Assembly: GCF_000741575.1 (NCBI RefSeq)
Contig: NZ_JGYV01000001.1
Location: forward strand, 186,001-250,000
Origin: Bifidobacterium cuniculi
Lineage (GTDB): Bacteria > Actinomycetota > Actinomycetes > Actinomycetales > Bifidobacteriaceae
Length of the DNA stretch: 64,000 bases
Direction of reading: 5' to 3'
Made by a program: the position numbers and the translations under genes. The notes beneath the pieces are model-generated. The model was not told the origin of the DNA, did not search any database, and worked only from the letters and a program-made list of their open reading frames with translations. Shown one piece after another: positions 26,325 through 35,099 of the stretch (position 1 is its first letter; each line of letters starts with the position of its first letter).

Positions 26325-28892
26325 TTATTCACCTCCCAGCAGTTTTTTCAGTTCATTGATTCCTGCCATGTCGTATTCGCTGCCGGTCAGCTGTCCGAGC
26401 ATGGACGCAAGCTCCTGTTCCGCACTGGAGATCTCTTCGCTGACCGTGGCATACGTGGTTTCGTACTTGTTTCCCAAGGCCTTGACCTGTGCGATGAAAC
26501 CGTTCACGATGCCGTCCGGCATGGCATGTAGGCGCTCCATGAGCGGGTCAATCCATTTGCGGTCCAGCATTGCCCGTGCCTGGGCGTCGTCCAGGCCCTC
26601 GATGACGGTCTTGGTCCGTTCCTCCAGTTCCTGGCGTTCCTTCTTGACGGATGCCTTGAGTTTCCTGGCTTCTTCGGTCAATGCATATGCGTGGACCAGG
26701 GCCTGTTCGAACTCATTTGCCGGAGTCTTGCCGATTCGCTTAGCCTCCTGCTTCAATGCGGCCGCAACAAATCCGTCTCCTTCCTCGTTGATTGCAGGAT
26801 TCGACTTCTCGTCCTCGCTGAATTCGTCAAGCATGCCTGCCAGTTCGGCGTCAATGTCCCGAATCCGTTCGTCCTGCCGGGCAATGGCAGCCACGTCGTC
26901 AGCCAGCAATGCATGTTGGACCAAGTCGAAAGGCAGGATGCGTCCCGTCCACCCATCCTGTTCCTCCACGTCCTTGCCTTTGCGCTTCTTGAGGACCACG
27001 TTGGGGTCGACCGCACGGACGGCGTCCAGTCCCTCCTTCTGAATCACTTCCAGGTCGTTGGCAATGCCGCCCCATGAGTCATCCAGCTCTTGGTAGGCGT
27101 CGTAGGGGTCTACCAGAGGAATCTCCGCCAGTAGGCGCTCTAAGGTGTCGCCAATGGCAGTCTCGTCGCCAGCGATGTCCACGTTGCCGGGTTCAAGCAC
27201 CAAGCGTTCATGCAGCAGCGACTCCAAGGGAGCGATGGCAGCATCATACCGGCTCCTGAATGCCTTGACATCACTGTTTTCATGGATCGTTGCAGCCACG
27301 TCCTCGGCAATGATGTGGCTGTATCCACCTTCCGAAGTCTGGAACATTTGGGACTTGAGCGTGGGCCATGCCTTCCAATACGGTTCCAATGCGTCGAGGT
27401 CCTGCCGGGGTATACCACCGAACATGGTGGCATAGATGTCCCAAGTTTCCGGTGGTTCCGAGGAATCCACGTAGCGGGGAATGTTGAGGTTGTAGTCGTT
27501 CTCGCGAATCTCCTCGATGGGTACCAGACGGCTGAACTTGTCCACCGTGAGGTTGCCAGAGACAACGTCGACGATGCGCTTGATGTCCGAGGCACGCAGC
27601 TTGTTGCTCTTGCCGTCCTTGACGAAATGCTTGGATGCGTCAATCACCAAGATGTCGCCGTTGGTGCGGTTCTTGCGCAGCACCATGACGATGGTGGGAA
27701 TGCCGGTACCGAAGAAGATGTTCGCGGGCAGTCCGATGATGGCTTGGATGTTGTGGTTCTCGACCAGGTTCCTGCGGATCTCGCCTTCCTCACCACCACG
27801 GAACAGCACGCCGTGGGGCAGGACGATGGTCATGACGCCATCCGGCCGCAGATGGTACAGGTCGTGCAGAAGGAAAGCGAAATCGGCCTTCGATTTCGGT
27901 GCCACGCCATAGTTCGCGAAACGGGGATCGAGGTCCTTGTTCTCGGGATCCCAGTTCTGCGAATAGGGCGGGTTCGAAACCACGGCATCCACGAACAGTG
28001 GATCGTAGGTTTCCTCCTTGTTGGCATCCGTGTCGAAATACGGCCAGTCATCTGCCAAGGTGTCGCCGTTGCGCGTCACGATGTTGTCGGGCAGGATGCC
28101 TCGCATCACCAGGTTCATGCGGGTCAGGTTGTACGTGTTTTCCTTGATTTCCTGGGCGTAGTACATGATGGCGTCAGGATTGCCGTTGCGGCGTGCCATA
28201 GCCTGTCCGATGTTGATGAGCAAGGATCCCGAACCGCTGGTGGGGTCGTAGATCTTGATGGTGTCACGGTCGCTGAGCGTCGAGGCGATGATTTCGCTCA
28301 TGAGGACCGACACTTCATGGGGAGTGTAGAATTCACCGGCCTTCTTGCCGGCGTTGGCAGCGAAGTTACTGATCAGGTATTCGTAGATGAATCCCAGGAC
28401 GTCGTAGTCCTCCCGGCCATCCATGGGAATGTCCTTGATGAGCTGCACCAGGTCGCGCACTGCCTTCGACTGACTGCGCGCATCGTTGCCCAACTTGGAG
28501 AGCCCGGTCTGCAAAGTATCGAAAATGCCGTCATAGACCTTGCGGTGTAACGGGTTGATATTGCGTTCAAAAGCAGAGAGTGCATCACGAACGTCGGAGA
28601 TCTCGAAGTCCGAACCATTCTTTACCCAAGTGGAGAATAGGTTCCGGTACGCAATGAAGTATCCGCAGATATCCTGAACGGACTCCACCAGCTCTGCATC
28701 GTCCTCGGTGAGGGATGGCAGGTCATCGGTGTCCATGCCGCTTTCCAGCAGTCGGTTCACTTCCATCTCGGACAGGAACTTGTAGAAGATGAAGCCGAGG
28801 ATGTAGTCCTTGTACTCATTGGCCTCAATCTTCGAGCGCATCTTGTTGGCTGATTCCCAGATCTTCGACGCAAGTTGCTGCTTGTTCACCAT
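26325..28892 (-). CDS. hsdM: Type I restriction-modification methyltransferase subunit HsdM
   Basis: An 855-residue N6-adenine methyltransferase. Residues about 8-150 are the helical HsdM_N domain; the SAM site is DPTSGSGS (216-223) and the catalytic motif IV is NPPY (307-310). The core ends near residue 560 and is followed by about 290 residues rich in charged helices (EEARKLKASVKKERQELEE), longer than the usual 500-600 residue HsdM and possibly a fused coiled coil. A GGGAGG site lies only 2 bases before ATG 28892 and 5 bases before the next codon GTG (28889), so either may be used. It is co-directional with hsdS but opposite to hsdR. Confidence 0.93.
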   Translation of the reverse strand: MVNKQQLASKIWESANKMRSKIEANEYKDYILGFIFYKFLSEMEVNRLLESGMDTDDLPSLTEDDAELVESVQDICGYFIAYRNLFSTWVKNGSDFEISDVRDALSAFERNINPLHRKVYDGIFDTLQTGLSKLGNDARSQSKAVRDLVQLIKDIPMDGREDYDVLGFIYEYLISNFAANAGKKAGEFYTPHEVSVLMSEIIASTLSDRDTIKIYDPTSGSGSLLINIGQAMARRNGNPDAIMYYAQEIKENTYNLTRMNLVMRGILPDNIVTRNGDTLADDWPYFDTDANKEETYDPLFVDAVVSNPPYSQNWDPENKDLDPRFANYGVAPKSKADFAFLLHDLYHLRPDGVMTIVLPHGVLFRGGEEGEIRRNLVENHNIQAIIGLPANIFFGTGIPTIVMVLRKNRTNGDILVIDASKHFVKDGKSNKLRASDIKRIVDVVSGNLTVDKFSRLVPIEEIRENDYNLNIPRYVDSSEPPETWDIYATMFGGIPRQDLDALEPYWKAWPTLKSQMFQTSEGGYSHIIAEDVAATIHENSDVKAFRSRYDAAIAPLESLLHERLVLEPGNVDIAGDETAIGDTLERLLAEIPLVDPYDAYQELDDSWGGIANDLEVIQKEGLDAVRAVDPNVVLKKRKGKDVEEQDGWTGRILPFDLVQHALLADDVAAIARQDERIRDIDAELAGMLDEFSEDEKSNPAINEEGDGFVAAALKQEAKRIGKTPANEFEQALVHAYALTEEARKLKASVKKERQELEERTKTVIEGLDDAQARAMLDRKWIDPLMERLHAMPDGIVNGFIAQVKALGNKYETTYATVSEEISSAEQELASMLGQLTGSEYDMAGINELKKLLGGE

Positions 28893-28959
28893 ATCCTCCC
28901 TGATCCGCGCATCACGGGCAGTCAACGACACATGCCGTCCCCTTCCGCGAATGGTCACC

Positions 28960-28968
28960 AGCATAGCA
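28960..28968 (-). promoter_or_regulatory. Possible extended -10 promoter of hsdM
   Basis: On the minus strand TGCTATGCT gives an extended -10 about 70 bases before hsdM. Its -35 region would fall inside inverted repeat B, so the promoter would be kept whichever way the segment lies. No good -35 is seen. Confidence 0.35.
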
Positions 28969-28969
28969 G

Positions 28970-29564
28970 ATGCCCACTTGGGAACAGCGTAAGCTCGGCG
29001 ATTTAGCTTTGTCTTTGGAATACGGAGTCAACGCTGCGTCTCGAGATTTTGACGGAAAGCACGCCTATCTTCGTATTACAGATATTGATGATGATACGCA
29101 TCAATTCATAGCAGAGAACGCTACGACTCCTGATACCGACTTTAATACGTTATCTCACTACCGCCTTCAGAACGGCGATTTGCTTTTTGCGCGCACTGGG
29201 GCCAGTGTGGGCAAAACATACTTATATCGTCCCTCTGACGGAGAAATGTATTTTGCAGGTTTCTTAATTCGAGCGCGTTTGCATCCTAGCGTTTGATTCA
29301 ACGTTTGTATTTCAAAGTACGCTTAACCAGCAATACAAAAAATATGTTGAAATCACTTCACAGCGATCTGGACAGCCTGGCGTGAATTCGCAGGAATATG
29401 CGTGCTACGCATTGAAAATCCCTTCTTTGAATGAGCAACATAGAATTGGAGTATTTCTAAATAAGCTTGATTCCCTCATCACCCTTCATCAGCGTAAGCT
29501 GGAAATAATGAAAAATATTAAAAAGGCGCTGCTGGAGAAGATGTTCCCGAAGGGGGAGGAGTGA
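28970..29564 (+). pseudogene. hsdS fragment (TRD2 plus native C-terminus), frameshifted
   Basis: This fragment starts at MPTWEQRKL, lacks TRD1, and repeats TRD2 of the hsdS at 24923-26323. One extra T at 29292-29294 turns GTT GAT into GTT TGA and stops the frame at 29296. The other frame continues through LDSLITLHQRK and ends with LEIMKNIKKALLEKMF, the expected closing helix of an intact HsdS. It is a silent partner of the inversion and stands directly upstream of the DUF3990 gene and hsdR. Confidence 0.85.
28977..29498. repeat. Long inverted repeat, copy B (TRD2 of hsdS fragment)
   Basis: 522 bp, reverse complement of copy A with one additional T. The left edge is at TTGGGAACAGCG and the right edge at CAGCGTAAG. 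It lies 84 bp upstream of hsdM. Confidence 0.95.
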
Positions 29565-29565
29565 C

Positions 29566-30045
29566 ATGCTGCTCTTTCATGGGAGCAACGTGACGGTGGA
29601 ACAGCCACGGGTGTTGCGCAGCGACCGTCGTCTTGACTTTGGGACCGGCTTCTACGTCACCAGCAGTTACGAGCAGGCTGCCAAGTGGTCGGTGCTGACG
29701 GCTCGCCGTCGGCGCACCGGATCCCCGCTCATCTCGGTGTACGAATACGATGAAGCCGCCTTCGAGGACCTGAATGTGCTGGAATTCCCCGCTGCGGATG
29801 AGGACTGGCTTCGTTTCGTCAGTGGCAACCGCAACGGGCAGCCGGAAGTCCCGGACCTGGACCTGGTGATCGGACCGGTGGCGAACGACAACACCATGCC
29901 GGTATTGCGTGGCTTCTTCGCACAGATCTACACCGAAGAGGAGGCTATCCGGCGATTGATGACCCAGAAGCTCAAGGACCAGTATGCATTCAAGACGGAG
30001 GCGGCACTGCAGGCCATCTCCTTCCTGCACGTGGAGGAGGCATGA
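29566..30045 (+). CDS. DUF3990 protein (ADP-ribosyltransferase-like fold)
   Basis: A 159-residue protein starting LLFHGSNVTVEQP, with RLDFGTGFYVTSSYEQAAKWS and later GPVANDNTMPVLRGF. These match DUF3990, whose HGS..., G.GFY.T and downstream acidic stretch resemble the R-S-E class of ADP-ribosyltransferase fold. The family usually occurs with DUF3791 genes in the order seen here and may act as a toxin-antitoxin or defence cassette; no activity has been shown from this sequence. The start follows the hsdS fragment stop by one base, so it was built to be co-translated with hsdS. It overlaps the next gene by 4 bases. Confidence 0.8.
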   Translation: MLLFHGSNVTVEQPRVLRSDRRLDFGTGFYVTSSYEQAAKWSVLTARRRRTGSPLISVYEYDEAAFEDLNVLEFPAADEDWLRFVSGNRNGQPEVPDLDLVIGPVANDNTMPVLRGFFAQIYTEEEAIRRLMTQKLKDQYAFKTEAALQAISFLHVEEA

Positions 30046-30296
30046 TGGATCTCCAGGCAGATATCAACAGCTACTATGACCGGGAAGTGACCCGCATGAT
30101 CAACGAGAAGTACGGCATCGATCCCATGGAGGCCCTCGCTTCCTACCTTGGCTCGGAAACCTATGCCATGTTCAATGACCCTACCTTGGAAATGCTTGAT
30201 TTCTCACCGGCCGGCATTTTCGACATGTGGGAGAGCGAGCGGGTCACGGGCGACCCTCGCAACTCCCTGTATTTGAGGAGGGACGAGTATGTCTAG
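30042..30296 (+). CDS. Small acidic protein of the DUF3990/DUF3791 cassette
   Basis: An 84-residue protein with MINEKYGIDPMEALASYLGSETYAMF followed by MLDFSPAGIFDMWESERVTGDPRNSLYLR. I do not recognise a named domain, but short proteins with this kind of FSP..I.DMW..E ending occur between DUF3990 and DUF3791 genes. Start and stop overlap both neighbours (ATGATGG at the start, ATGTCTAG at the end), so the three genes form one translational unit. Confidence 0.75.
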   Translation: MMDLQADINSYYDREVTRMINEKYGIDPMEALASYLGSETYAMFNDPTLEMLDFSPAGIFDMWESERVTGDPRNSLYLRRDEYV

Positions 30297-30498
30297 GCAG
30301 ATGGAGTTCTTCATTTACCTGTTGGAACATTACGCCCAGGACAAGGCCATGTCGGCGCCTCAGGTGCTTGCCTCTTGGGAGCGGCAGGGGCTCGTCGGGG
30401 AAATCATGGACAGCTACGAGATGTACCATTCGGAAAGCCTCGAGAATGCGTATGCCGACATCGACAGTCTGATGGCCACCGGACGCCATGCCTGGTGA
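30289..30498 (+). CDS. DUF3791 protein
   Basis: A 69-residue helical protein (FFIYLLEHYAQDKAMSAPQVLASWERQGLVGEIMDSYEMYHSESLEN, then DIDSLMATG) that matches DUF3791 in length and in the pattern of a hydrophobic N-terminal helix, a Y.M.H motif and a closing DID. DUF3791 proteins accompany DUF3990 proteins. The function is unknown; a role as partner or antitoxin is inferred only from the order. Confidence 0.75.
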   Translation: MSRQMEFFIYLLEHYAQDKAMSAPQVLASWERQGLVGEIMDSYEMYHSESLENAYADIDSLMATGRHAW

Positions 30499-30521
30499 AC
30501 GACAGCCAGGGAAGAGGAGAC

Positions 30522-33500
30522 ATGTACTACCAGGAAGAATCCGACTTCGAGGAAGCCGTCATCAAGGTGCTCCAGCAGAACGGCTGGCAGGACGGGCTGC
30601 TGAAGTCCCCGTCCGAGCAGGATCTCATCGACAACTGGGCACGTATCCTCTATCGGAACAATAAAGGCATCGACCGCCTGAACAATCAGCCGCTGACGTC
30701 CGGAGAAATGGCGCAGGTGCTGGAACAGGTCGAGACCTTGGGCACGCCATTGGCCCTGAACTCCTTCATCAACGGCAGGACAGTCGCTATCACTAGGGAC
30801 AATCCCGCCGATCCTGACCACTTGGGCAAGGAAATCAGCCTCAAGATCTACGATCGCAAGGAAATCGCTGCAGGCTACAGCAGCTACCAGATTGCCCAGC
30901 AGCCGCGGTACGCGGCAGCGGACAGGATGCTGAACAGCCGCAGGGGAGACCTGTGCCTACTCATCAACGGCATGCCGGTCATCCACCTGGAACTCAAGCG
31001 CAGCGGCATTCCCATCAGCCAGGCATGCAACCAGATCGAGAAGTACACCCACGAAGGCGTATTCAACGGCATCTTCCGCCTCGTGCAGATATTCGTGGCC
31101 ATGAATCCGGATGACGCCGTCTACTTCGCGAATCCTGGGAAGGCAACCTTCAACCCTGATTTCTTCTTTCACTGGGAGGATTTCAACAACGAGCCGATGG
31201 CGGATGGCAGCGAGGTTGGCAAGGACAGCTGGAAACTGTTCACGGAGAAGCTGCTCAACATTCCCATGGCACACCAGCTCATCGGCTTCTACACCATCGC
31301 CGACCACACCGACGGAATCCTGAAGGTACTGCGCAGCTACCAGTATTATGCGGCCAGTGCGATTTCCGACCGGGTGCGGGAATGCAAGTGGGATGAACCG
31401 GAACCCACTCCGGGACGCCGGGGCGGCTATATCTGGCACACCACCGGTTCGGGGAAGACCATGACCAGCTTCAAGTCGGCGCAGCTCATCGCCGATTCGA
31501 GGGATGCCGACAAGGTCGTGTTCCTCATGGACCGCGTGGAACTGGGTACCCAATCGCTCGAGGACTACCAAGCCTTTGCCGACGATGCCGACGACGTGCA
31601 GGGCACCGAGAACACCGGCGACCTGAAAGCGAAACTGGCAAGCTCGGACCCCAAGGACACACTGATCGTCACCTCGATCCAGAAGATGAGCAACATCAAG
31701 GCCGGCTACGGGAAAATCACGCAAGCGGAAATCGACAGGCTGGGGGAACAACGCATCGTCTTCATCATCGACGAATGCCACAGGTCGACCTTCGGCGACA
31801 TGCTGCAGGACATTCGCAGATCCTTCCCGAACGCACTGTTCTTCGGATTCACCGGCACTCCGATCCACGAGGAGAACAGGAAGCAAGGCGGCACCACCTC
31901 CGATGTCTTCGGCGACTGCCTGCATCGGTACAGCATCGCCGACGGCATCCGCGACGGCAACGTATTGGGCTTCGACCCCTATATGGTCACCACGTACCGT
32001 GACCGTGACGTTCGACAGGCCGTCGCCCTGGAGCAGGCCAAGGCACGGAGTCTTGACGAAGTCAACGCCGACCCGTCCAAGAGCAAGGTGTTCTACCATT
32101 ACATGGATCCCAAGGCCGTGCCGATGGGACCCATGGAAACGCCAGCAGGAGAACATATCAAAGGCATCGAGGATTTCCTTTCATCCTCGCAGTACGGCAT
32201 TGGCTCGCCGCATGAAGGCAGGGTCGTCGAGGATATCCTCGAACAGTTCCCCATCCTGAGTCACGGCAACAAGTTCCACGCCATCTTCGCCACCAGTTCC
32301 ATCCCACAGGCCATCCACTACTACCATTTGCTGCGCACGCAAGCGCCCGACATGCACATCACCGCACTGTTCGACCCCAACATCGACAACAAGGATGGCG
32401 CCATCGCCAAGGAAGACGCGTTGGTGGAGATCATCGGCGACTACAACAGGCTGTACGGCAAGGACTTCACCATTCCCACATGGGGTGCGATGAAGCGTGA
32501 CATCGCTGCCCGTTTGGCGCATAAGGTCCCGTATCTTGGCGTCGACGCCCATCGCAAGGAACGTCTGGACCTGCTCATAGTAGTGGACCAGATGCTCACC
32601 GGCTTCGACTCGAAATGGGTCAACGCGCTTTACCTGGACAAGGTCATCGACTACGAGTCCATCATCCAGGCCTTCAGCCGCACCAACCGGCTGTTCGGCC
32701 CCGACAAGCCCTTCGGCGTGATCCGCTACTACCGCAAGCCGCACACGATGCGCGGATACATCGAGGCGGCGGTGAAACTCTACTCCGGCGACCGGCCGCT
32801 CGACCTCTTCGCCCAGAAACTCCCGCAGAACATCCGCCTCATGGATGCCAGACTCGAGGAGATCACGGCCATTTTCCAGGCAGCAGGCATCGACGACTTC
32901 ATGCAGCTGCCTGAATCCACGGAAGCATGCCGTGCCTTCGCCAAGTGCTTCATCGAACTCAACCAGTTCCTGGAAATGGCCAAGGTCCAAGGCTTCGAAT
33001 GGGGCCGCAAGCAGTATGTATTCATCGATGACGACGGCAACCAGGAAACGGTGATCCCCCGGATCGACGAACATACCTACATGGTCTTGGTCGCGCGATA
33101 CAAGGAGATGTTCCAAAAAGGTGTAGGCTCCGGCGTTCCGCCGGACACTCCCTACGAGTTGGATGGTCACATCACCGAGATCGACACCGGTCTCATCGAC
33201 ACGGATTACATGAACGTCAACTTCGACAAATGGCTCAAGACCCTCAACGAGCATGACGAGGAATGGCGACTGGCGACCCAGGAACTCCACAGGTCCTTTG
33301 CCACCCTCAACCAGGACGAGCAGCGGTATGCGGAGCTGTTCCTTCACGACGTCGAAAGCGGTGACGTACAACCGGAACCCGGGAAGACCTTCAGGGACTA
33401 CATCACCGAATATGCCCGACGTGATCAGGACAAGCGGGTCATGAAAATCCATGATGCCTTCGGAGTCGATGTCTCATTGTTGGAAGAGGCCATGGCACTT

Positions 33501-33692
33501 CACCTGACCGCCGACAACATCAATGAATTCGGACGTTTCAACAAACTCATGGGCACCATTGACAGGGAGCGTGCACGGCATTACTACGCCGAGCGCGACG
33601 GCAATCCTTCCATCACCATGTTTGCTGCATTCAGTCAGGCTCGTCAAGATCTCAAGCAGTTCATTCTCAACGGAGGTGGCGATTTCGGGTAA
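30522..33692 (+). CDS. hsdR: Type I restriction endonuclease subunit HsdR
   Basis: A 1056-residue motor and nuclease subunit. The N-terminal nuclease has Asp143 and ELK 157-159 (PD-ExK type). The helicase has Walker A TTGSGKT (307-313), DECH (417-420), GFTGTPI and a C-terminal helicase motif around AFSRTNRLFG. All motifs are intact. AGGAG precedes the ATG at 30522. With HsdM and HsdS it would cut unmethylated DNA. In this orientation it is separated from hsdMS and no clear promoter is seen before it other than what enters from the hsdS fragment side. Confidence 0.95.
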   Translation: MYYQEESDFEEAVIKVLQQNGWQDGLLKSPSEQDLIDNWARILYRNNKGIDRLNNQPLTSGEMAQVLEQVETLGTPLALNSFINGRTVAITRDNPADPDHLGKEISLKIYDRKEIAAGYSSYQIAQQPRYAAADRMLNSRRGDLCLLINGMPVIHLELKRSGIPISQACNQIEKYTHEGVFNGIFRLVQIFVAMNPDDAVYFANPGKATFNPDFFFHWEDFNNEPMADGSEVGKDSWKLFTEKLLNIPMAHQLIGFYTIADHTDGILKVLRSYQYYAASAISDRVRECKWDEPEPTPGRRGGYIWHTTGSGKTMTSFKSAQLIADSRDADKVVFLMDRVELGTQSLEDYQAFADDADDVQGTENTGDLKAKLASSDPKDTLIVTSIQKMSNIKAGYGKITQAEIDRLGEQRIVFIIDECHRSTFGDMLQDIRRSFPNALFFGFTGTPIHEENRKQGGTTSDVFGDCLHRYSIADGIRDGNVLGFDPYMVTTYRDRDVRQAVALEQAKARSLDEVNADPSKSKVFYHYMDPKAVPMGPMETPAGEHIKGIEDFLSSSQYGIGSPHEGRVVEDILEQFPILSHGNKFHAIFATSSIPQAIHYYHLLRTQAPDMHITALFDPNIDNKDGAIAKEDALVEIIGDYNRLYGKDFTIPTWGAMKRDIAARLAHKVPYLGVDAHRKERLDLLIVVDQMLTGFDSKWVNALYLDKVIDYESIIQAFSRTNRLFGPDKPFGVIRYYRKPHTMRGYIEAAVKLYSGDRPLDLFAQKLPQNIRLMDARLEEITAIFQAAGIDDFMQLPESTEACRAFAKCFIELNQFLEMAKVQGFEWGRKQYVFIDDDGNQETVIPRIDEHTYMVLVARYKEMFQKGVGSGVPPDTPYELDGHITEIDTGLIDTDYMNVNFDKWLKTLNEHDEEWRLATQELHRSFATLNQDEQRYAELFLHDVESGDVQPEPGKTFRDYITEYARRDQDKRVMKIHDAFGVDVSLLEEAMALHLTADNINEFGRFNKLMGTIDRERARHYYAERDGNPSITMFAAFSQARQDLKQFILNGGGDFG

Positions 33693-33787
33693 CCAACCGT
33701 CCTGCGCGGATTATATGCACGCTGTCTGTAACCTTTCGGTGCTAGTGTGAGCTGCTCGAAAGCCGTCATGCGCGAAAGGGCAGGGAC

Positions 33788-34978
33788 ATGCACTACGATT
33801 TCGAGACCACGCCGCAGCGTCGGCGCACCTCGTCCGTCAAATGGCACCTCATTGAACAGGACATGGGGGAGGGTAGCGAGGACGTACTGGCCATGTCAGT
33901 GGCGGACATGGAGTTCAAGCCCGCGCCGCAGATCGTGGACGCGCTGGTCAAGGCGGCACAAGAGGACGTCTTCGGCTACGACTACGCCACCGACGAGTAC
34001 TACGACGCCGTCATCGGCTGGATGGAACGTCGTCACGGCCTGGTGGTCGACCCCTCGCAGATCGCATTGTCCGACGGTGTGATGCCGGCCATCAACACGG
34101 CACTGAGGGCCTTCACCCATCCCGGCGACCGGGTGATCATCCAACGGCCGGTCTACTACCCCTTCACGGCGGCGGTCGAGCACAACGGACTGACCTTGTG
34201 CAACAACGCGCTGGTGCTCGACGGGAACACCCATCACTATGCCATCGACTTCGACTCCCTGGAGCGCATGCTCGCCCATCCGCGCTGCACGGCGATGCTG
34301 CTGTGCAATCCGCACAACCCGGTCGGCCGCGTGTGGAGCGAGGAGGAGCTGCGCCGTATAGGCGACCTGTGCATCGAACACGGCGTACTGCTGCTCGTGG
34401 ACGAGATCCATGCCGATTTCTCCTATCCGGGCCACCCGGTGACCATGTTCGGTACGCTGGGGGAGCGCTACGCCCAGGCCTGCATCGAATTCACCGCACC
34501 CACCAAGACCTTCAACCTTGCTGGCCTGGCCTGCTCGAACGCCATCATCGCTGATCGGGCGAAAAAACAGCGTTTCGACATCGCGGCCGAGAACATCGGT
34601 GGCATGTCCGTCAGCCACTTCGGCCTGGTCGCCTGCATCGCCGCCTACACGCAGGCCGAGGATTGGCTTGACGAACTGCTGCAGGTACTGCAGGGCAACC
34701 TGGCCATGCTGCGCGACTTCGTGCGCAAGCATCCGCGCCTGGCGCTGGTGGAGCCCGAAGGCACCTATCTGGCATGGCTTGACTGCCGCGGGCTGGGCCT
34801 CGGCTCCGCGGAAGCCTTGCGTGATTTCATGCGCACCACGGCGCGTATCTACTTCGATGAGGGCGCTCTGTTCGGCCCGGAAGGCGAAGGCTTCGAGCGG
34901 GTCAACCTGGCCTGCACGCCCGATTTCCTGCGCCAGGTGCTTGACCGGGTCGACGCCGCATACCACACCCTCGCATGA
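33788..34978 (+). CDS. MalY/PatB-type PLP aminotransferase (putative C-S beta-lyase)
   Basis: A 396-residue class I/II fold PLP enzyme. Motifs are VADMEFKPAPQI and the N-terminal SVKWHL typical of MalY/PatB, NPHNPVGR, the cofactor Asp in LLVDEIHADF, and the Schiff-base Lys in TAPTKTFNLAG. MalY/PatB enzymes cleave cystathionine or cysteine to ammonia, pyruvate and a thiol, which would fit the sulfur-amino-acid genes elsewhere in the window. A true aminotransferase role cannot be excluded. Confidence 0.88.
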   Translation: MHYDFETTPQRRRTSSVKWHLIEQDMGEGSEDVLAMSVADMEFKPAPQIVDALVKAAQEDVFGYDYATDEYYDAVIGWMERRHGLVVDPSQIALSDGVMPAINTALRAFTHPGDRVIIQRPVYYPFTAAVEHNGLTLCNNALVLDGNTHHYAIDFDSLERMLAHPRCTAMLLCNPHNPVGRVWSEEELRRIGDLCIEHGVLLLVDEIHADFSYPGHPVTMFGTLGERYAQACIEFTAPTKTFNLAGLACSNAIIADRAKKQRFDIAAENIGGMSVSHFGLVACIAAYTQAEDWLDELLQVLQGNLAMLRDFVRKHPRLALVEPEGTYLAWLDCRGLGLGSAEALRDFMRTTARIYFDEGALFGPEGEGFERVNLACTPDFLRQVLDRVDAAYHTLA

Positions 34979-35099
34979 TCCATGGCAACGATGTTCACTG
35001 CCATCAATCGATTGGCGGCAAGATGCGGCATAATGGAACAGTTGTGATTGAAGAGGGCCGCGGCACGGTGAGGAGCGTGACCGGCAGATGGGAGATGCG

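Noticed and set aside
27210-28550. Long plus-strand frame within hsdM
   Set aside because: Antisense to a motif-complete methyltransferase; no homology.
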